DNA of 38,513 nucleotides, from contig NZ_NAST01000024.1 in NCBI RefSeq assembly GCF_002142215.1, positions 1 through 38,513 on the forward strand, given 5' to 3'. Origin of the DNA: Gilliamella sp. N-G2. Its GTDB lineage: Bacteria; Pseudomonadota; Gammaproteobacteria; Enterobacterales; Orbaceae. The notes under the pieces were generated by a model. That model was given only the letters and a program-made list of their open reading frames with translations. It had not been told where the DNA came from and made no database searches. The first letter of the stretch is position 1. Every line of letters starts with the position of its first letter. Below, piece by piece: positions 35,430-38,513 of the stretch. The position numbers were made by a program, and so were the translations under genes.

Positions 35430-36448
35430 TAATTTATTTCCTCAATAATAACTTCTTGCTGTGCTAACTTTGTTATCAGTTTTTGAATATTATCTGGTTC
35501 CCCAATAATTTCGATCACCAAATTACCTAACGCTTGGTTATCAAAATACTCTATAAAACCATGCAAAATATTGAATGCCACTTGAGTTTCAATTGCTGAT
35601 TGATATAGTATTGGTTGGGTAGTGTTTTCGTTAATATAACGCAAACGTACTAATTTACCTTTGGCATTTTGTTTGATGATATCAGGTAAATGAGTGTTTT
35701 CATCAATATTGAGAAATTCTTGCGTGAAGGGCTGTTTAGGACAGGCAAACAGATTAAAAGTAGTATTCATTTCCACTATTTCGCCTTGTGACATTACTGC
35801 AACTCGATGACAGATCTTTTTAACCACATCGATTTCATGAGTAATAAGTACTATGGTCAATGCAAATTTTTTATTAAGCTCTTTTAATAAATCAAGTATT
35901 GCGCTAGTGGTAGTTGGATCTAATGCACTTGTCGCTTCGTCACACAATAGAATTTTTGCATCATTGGCAAGCGCTCTAGCAATGCCAACTCGTTGCTTTT
36001 GCCCACCACTGAGTTCGGCAGGGTAGGCATTAGCTTTATCACTTAACCCAACTAAAGCAAGTAATTCGTTGACTCTATTTTTTACAGTATCGCCTTTTTT
36101 TCCTGCTGCTTTGAGCACAAAAGCAATATTTTCATAGACGGTTTTCGATGTCGCCAAATTAAAGTTTTGAAAAATCATCCCAACTTGAAAACGAAATGCT
36201 TGCAGTTGACGACCGTGCAAGGTTTTTATGTCAACGCCATTGATAATGATTTGTCCGGAAGAGGGATCAGCAAGTCGATTAAGGGTTCTTACTAATGTAC
36301 TTTTACCTGCACCGCTCGAGCCGATAATACCGAAGATCTCACCTTGATTAACATCAAATGAGACCTTTTTTACGGCTTCAATCACTTGCTGGTTTGCTTC
36401 GAATCTTACCGAAACATCTTTTACCTGAATTAATGGGTTAGTTTGCAT
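35429..36448 (-). CDS. metN: Methionine-type ABC transporter ATPase MetN
   Basis: The ATPase subunit of MetNIQ, 339 residues. Walker A is GSSGAGKST (near 41-49), signature LSGGQKQR (near 145), Walker [14 protein letters not shown] (near 164) and H-loop LITHE. The C-terminal ~75 residues (from about 262) form the NIL/C2 domain, which binds methionine in E. coli MetN and shuts the transporter down when cytoplasmic methionine is high. Keeping this domain suggests the same feedback by methionine here. It begins 2 bases after metQ ends and overlaps metI by one base. Confidence 0.94.
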   Translation of the reverse strand: MQTNPLIQVKDVSVRFEANQQVIEAVKKVSFDVNQGEIFGIIGSSGAGKSTLVRTLNRLADPSSGQIIINGVDIKTLHGRQLQAFRFQVGMIFQNFNLATSKTVYENIAFVLKAAGKKGDTVKNRVNELLALVGLSDKANAYPAELSGGQKQRVGIARALANDAKILLCDEATSALDPTTTSAILDLLKELNKKFALTIVLITHEIDVVKKICHRVAVMSQGEIVEMNTTFNLFACPKQPFTQEFLNIDENTHLPDIIKQNAKGKLVRLRYINENTTQPILYQSAIETQVAFNILHGFIEYFDNQALGNLVIEIIGEPDNIQKLITKLAQQEVIIEEIN

Positions 36449-36450
36449 AA

Positions 36451-37269
36451 TTAAAATAACTGATAATCTGGTTTTTGGAAGGTATAGAAAATACCATTTT
36501 TATTATTAATCACTTGAGCAAATTCTGGTGATTTAAGTACTTCGATAATGTCTTTGCCTAATTTATCTTTAGATTCATTGCGAATCGCAATAACATTTTT
36601 AAGATCTTTATCTAAAACTTCTTGATAAAGCGCTTTTGAAAGATCTAACCCTGCACCAATCGCATAATTGCCATTAACTACTGATAATACAGCGCTATCT
36701 AAAGAACGTGGTGTTTGTGGTGCTTCAATTGGTACAATATTTAATCCATAACGATTTTCGATTACGTTGTTAGGGGTGAGATTATTTTTATCCACATTAG
36801 GATCGAGCTTAATTAATCCAGCGGCTTCTAAAATGCGTAATGCTCGAGCTTCATTAGTTACATCGTTAGCTATCGTGACTTGATCACCCTGTTTTAACTG
36901 TGAAAAATCAGTAATTTTATTTGAATAAATTCCAGCGCCAGCAGTTGGTACAAAGCCAACAGCAGTGATATCTAAATTGCGTGCTTGTTTAAAGTTATTA
37001 AGATAAGTTAAATGTTGAAACAAATTAACATCAATTTCTTTATTAGCTAGTGCTAAGTTTGGTTGAACATAATCGCTAAATTCACGAATTTCTACTTGAT
37101 AACCTTTCTTTTCAAGACCTGGTGCAATAGCTTGTTTAAACATATCACCATATGGCCCAGCGGCAACACCTACCGTAATTTGATTTTCTTTTTTAGCATT
37201 GTCACAACCAGTTAAGACAATTAAAGACGATAAAATAGCTAAACTAGCCACAATTAGTTTTTTAAACAT
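36451..37269 (-). CDS. metQ: MetQ/NlpA-family substrate-binding lipoprotein
   Basis: The periplasmic binding lipoprotein of the MetNIQ system, 272 residues. The signal peptide ends in lipobox VLTGC with Cys22. The NlpA-family core follows, with [21 protein letters not shown] and [12 protein letters not shown]. Compared with E. coli MetQ the middle is clearly different ([16 protein letters not shown] in place of the usual VYPIAGYSKK), so substrate preference may differ from plain L-methionine. Its start overlaps the end of the aminotransferase gene by 16 bases, and metN follows after 2 bases, so all are one transcript. Confidence 0.9.
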   Translation of the reverse strand: MFKKLIVASLAILSSLIVLTGCDNAKKENQITVGVAAGPYGDMFKQAIAPGLEKKGYQVEIREFSDYVQPNLALANKEIDVNLFQHLTYLNNFKQARNLDITAVGFVPTAGAGIYSNKITDFSQLKQGDQVTIANDVTNEARALRILEAAGLIKLDPNVDKNNLTPNNVIENRYGLNIVPIEAPQTPRSLDSAVLSVVNGNYAIGAGLDLSKALYQEVLDKDLKNVIAIRNESKDKLGKDIIEVLKSPEFAQVINNKNGIFYTFQKPDYQLF

Positions 37270-38429
37270 GATAATTTTTCCTTGAGTTTGGATAATCTTT
37301 CTAAAGCTGCAATTAGCGTTGGTTCTTGTTTTGCGAAATGGAAGCGAATATAGCGATATTCAGGGTGCTTAAAAAAGGCGGAGCCTGGTACGGTAGCTAC
37401 ACCCACTTCTCTGATTAACCATTCACAAAATTCAAAATCAGTATTAAAAGGATTAATCTCTGAAATATCAACTAAAACATAATAAGCACCTTGAGGTTCA
37501 TAATAAGTAAGTCCTATGTCATCTAATCCCTTTAAAAATAAACGCCGTTTATTAGTATAGGTTTGGGTTAACTGTTGGTAATAATCTTCACCTAAGGCTA
37601 ATCCAGCACATGCAGCTTTTTGTAATGGTGCTGCAGCACCAACGGTAAGAAAATCATGAATCATCTTACAACCATCAATAATTTTCTTATCAGCAATAAT
37701 ATATCCAAGTCGCCAACCAGTTATCGAATATGTTTTTGATAGTGAGCTACAGCAAATTGTTCGCTCTTTCATATTAGGAAAACTGGCCAAATAGAGATGT
37801 TGATGTGGTGCGTAAACCATATGCTCATAAACTTCATCGGTAATAATGTAAGCATCAAATTCGATAGCTAGTTGGCTAATATAGTCAAGTTCTGCTTTGG
37901 TAAATACCTTGCCACAAGGATTGCTAGGATTACATAAAACTAAAGCTTTAGCTCCTTGTTCAAAAGCTTGTCGTAGTTGTTGCTTATCAAATTCGAATGT
38001 TGGTGGAATTAGCGGTACATAAATTGGGGTAGCATCGGATAGAATCGCGTCTGCCCCGTAATTTTCATAAAAAGGAGAAAAGATAATCACTTTATCTTTC
38101 GGATTACAGACCGTCATCACTGCGCACATCATTGCTTCGGTACTACCACATGTTACCAGCACATTTTCATCTGGATTGATATCAATATTCATCAATTTTT
38201 GTTGTTTTTTAGCTAACAAATGTCGAAATTCGGCTGAACCCCATGTGATTTCATATTGATGAGGACCATCATCTGCAGCTTGTTTTAACGCATCAATTAA
38301 AGGCTTAGGTGGTTCAAAATCAGGAAACCCTTGTGATAAATTGATTGCTTGATATTGATTAGCGATCCGAGTCATCCGACGGATAACAGAATCAGAAAAG
38401 TGATCGAGTCGATTGGCTAATTTATGCAT
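37254..38429 (-). CDS. PLP-dependent class I/II aminotransferase (methionine aminotransferase-like)
   Basis: A 391-residue fold-type I aminotransferase. INLSQGFPDFEPP lies near the N-terminus, CGSTEAMMC near 93-101 binds the PLP phosphate, NPSNPCGKVFT and DEVYEH contact the ring, and the Schiff-base Lys is at about 232 in SSLSKTYSITGWRLGY. The substrate-carboxylate Arg is in RFHFAKQE near the end. It resembles the KAT/YbdL group of methionine and aromatic aminotransferases, which interconvert 2-oxo-4-methylthiobutanoate and methionine. It is the first gene of an operon with metQNI and a 2-hydroxyacid dehydrogenase, which favours a methionine-related role. No good ribosome site precedes the ATG, and no MetJ-box series or S-box is visible in the 84 bases upstream. 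Confidence 0.85.
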   Translation of the reverse strand: MHKLANRLDHFSDSVIRRMTRIANQYQAINLSQGFPDFEPPKPLIDALKQAADDGPHQYEITWGSAEFRHLLAKKQQKLMNIDINPDENVLVTCGSTEAMMCAVMTVCNPKDKVIIFSPFYENYGADAILSDATPIYVPLIPPTFEFDKQQLRQAFEQGAKALVLCNPSNPCGKVFTKAELDYISQLAIEFDAYIITDEVYEHMVYAPHQHLYLASFPNMKERTICCSSLSKTYSITGWRLGYIIADKKIIDGCKMIHDFLTVGAAAPLQKAACAGLALGEDYYQQLTQTYTNKRRLFLKGLDDIGLTYYEPQGAYYVLVDISEINPFNTDFEFCEWLIREVGVATVPGSAFFKHPEYRYIRFHFAKQEPTLIAALERLSKLKEKLSCLKN

Positions 38430-38513
38430 TGTTTTTTATTTATTAAAATTATGAAGCAAATGATTATAATATAAAAACTTAATTTAGCTGTTAAATAATA
38501 TATTTATATATAG

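Noticed and set aside
38430-38513. MetJ operator or S-box upstream of the Met operon
   Set aside because: No AGACGTCT-like repeats and no SAM riboswitch core could be found in the 84 bases available; the control region may extend past the window.

Overview
The window is AT-rich chromosomal DNA from a gammaproteobacterium. Many proteins are close full-length relatives of Escherichia coli ones (SspA, GlnE, TtcA, EfpL, LysP, IF-1, LeuS, RluD, ClpB), and several gene neighbourhoods match enteric ones: sspA-sspB, ygiF-glnE, leuS-lptE-holA-nadD, and bamD divergent from rluD-pgeF-clpB. The strong AT bias with an otherwise enteric-like gene set best fits the Orbaceae (Gilliamella-like insect gut symbionts). 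That placement is inference; the window holds no rRNA or other decisive marker. I saw no rRNA, tRNA, CRISPR array, phage gene, transposase or insertion sequence.

Layout, left to right. (1) 184-1278: sspA-sspB with a clear terminator. (2) 1435-5062: a Fur-box-like site, then two overlapping exporter-fold ABC half-transporters, probably a heterodimer for iron or a metallophore. (3) 5130-10120: a CYTH triphosphatase with a shortened C-terminal half (ygiF-like), an unrecognised 8-TM membrane protein and glnE. (4) 10207-14600: a catabolic-looking cassette with an unusual LacI-type regulator fused to a family 1 solute-binding domain. It converges on an operon of a PhnP-like metallo-hydrolase and a nucleoside-symporter-family MFS permease, whose promoter carries a LacI-type operator palindrome. 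(5) 14734-18585: ttcA and efpL (-), a YeiW-like Cys-rich protein and lysP (+), infA (-). (6) 18811-23585: leuS-lptE-holA-nadD on the minus strand. (7) 23771-30714: bamD (-), rluD-pgeF (+), queD-queE (-) behind a preQ1-I riboswitch, and clpB (+) behind a sigma-32-type promoter. (8) 31037-33071: a Cof-type HAD phosphatase and a secreted protein of unknown function. (9) 33386-38429: a five-gene minus-strand operon of aminotransferase, metQ, metN, metI and an FAD-dependent 2-hydroxyacid dehydrogenase.

How the genes work together. Most encode housekeeping functions: translation, replication, envelope assembly and nitrogen control. Three modules go beyond that. The Fur-boxed ABC pair is probably iron-responsive uptake. 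The LacI-SBP fusion with its operator, permease and hydrolase looks like a self-contained inducible uptake and processing locus for an unidentified small molecule. The five-gene Met operon joins an uptake system to the two enzyme types that could turn an imported 2-hydroxyacid into a 2-oxoacid and then an amino acid, which suggests salvage of a methionine precursor or analogue. These functional links are inferences from gene order and motifs.
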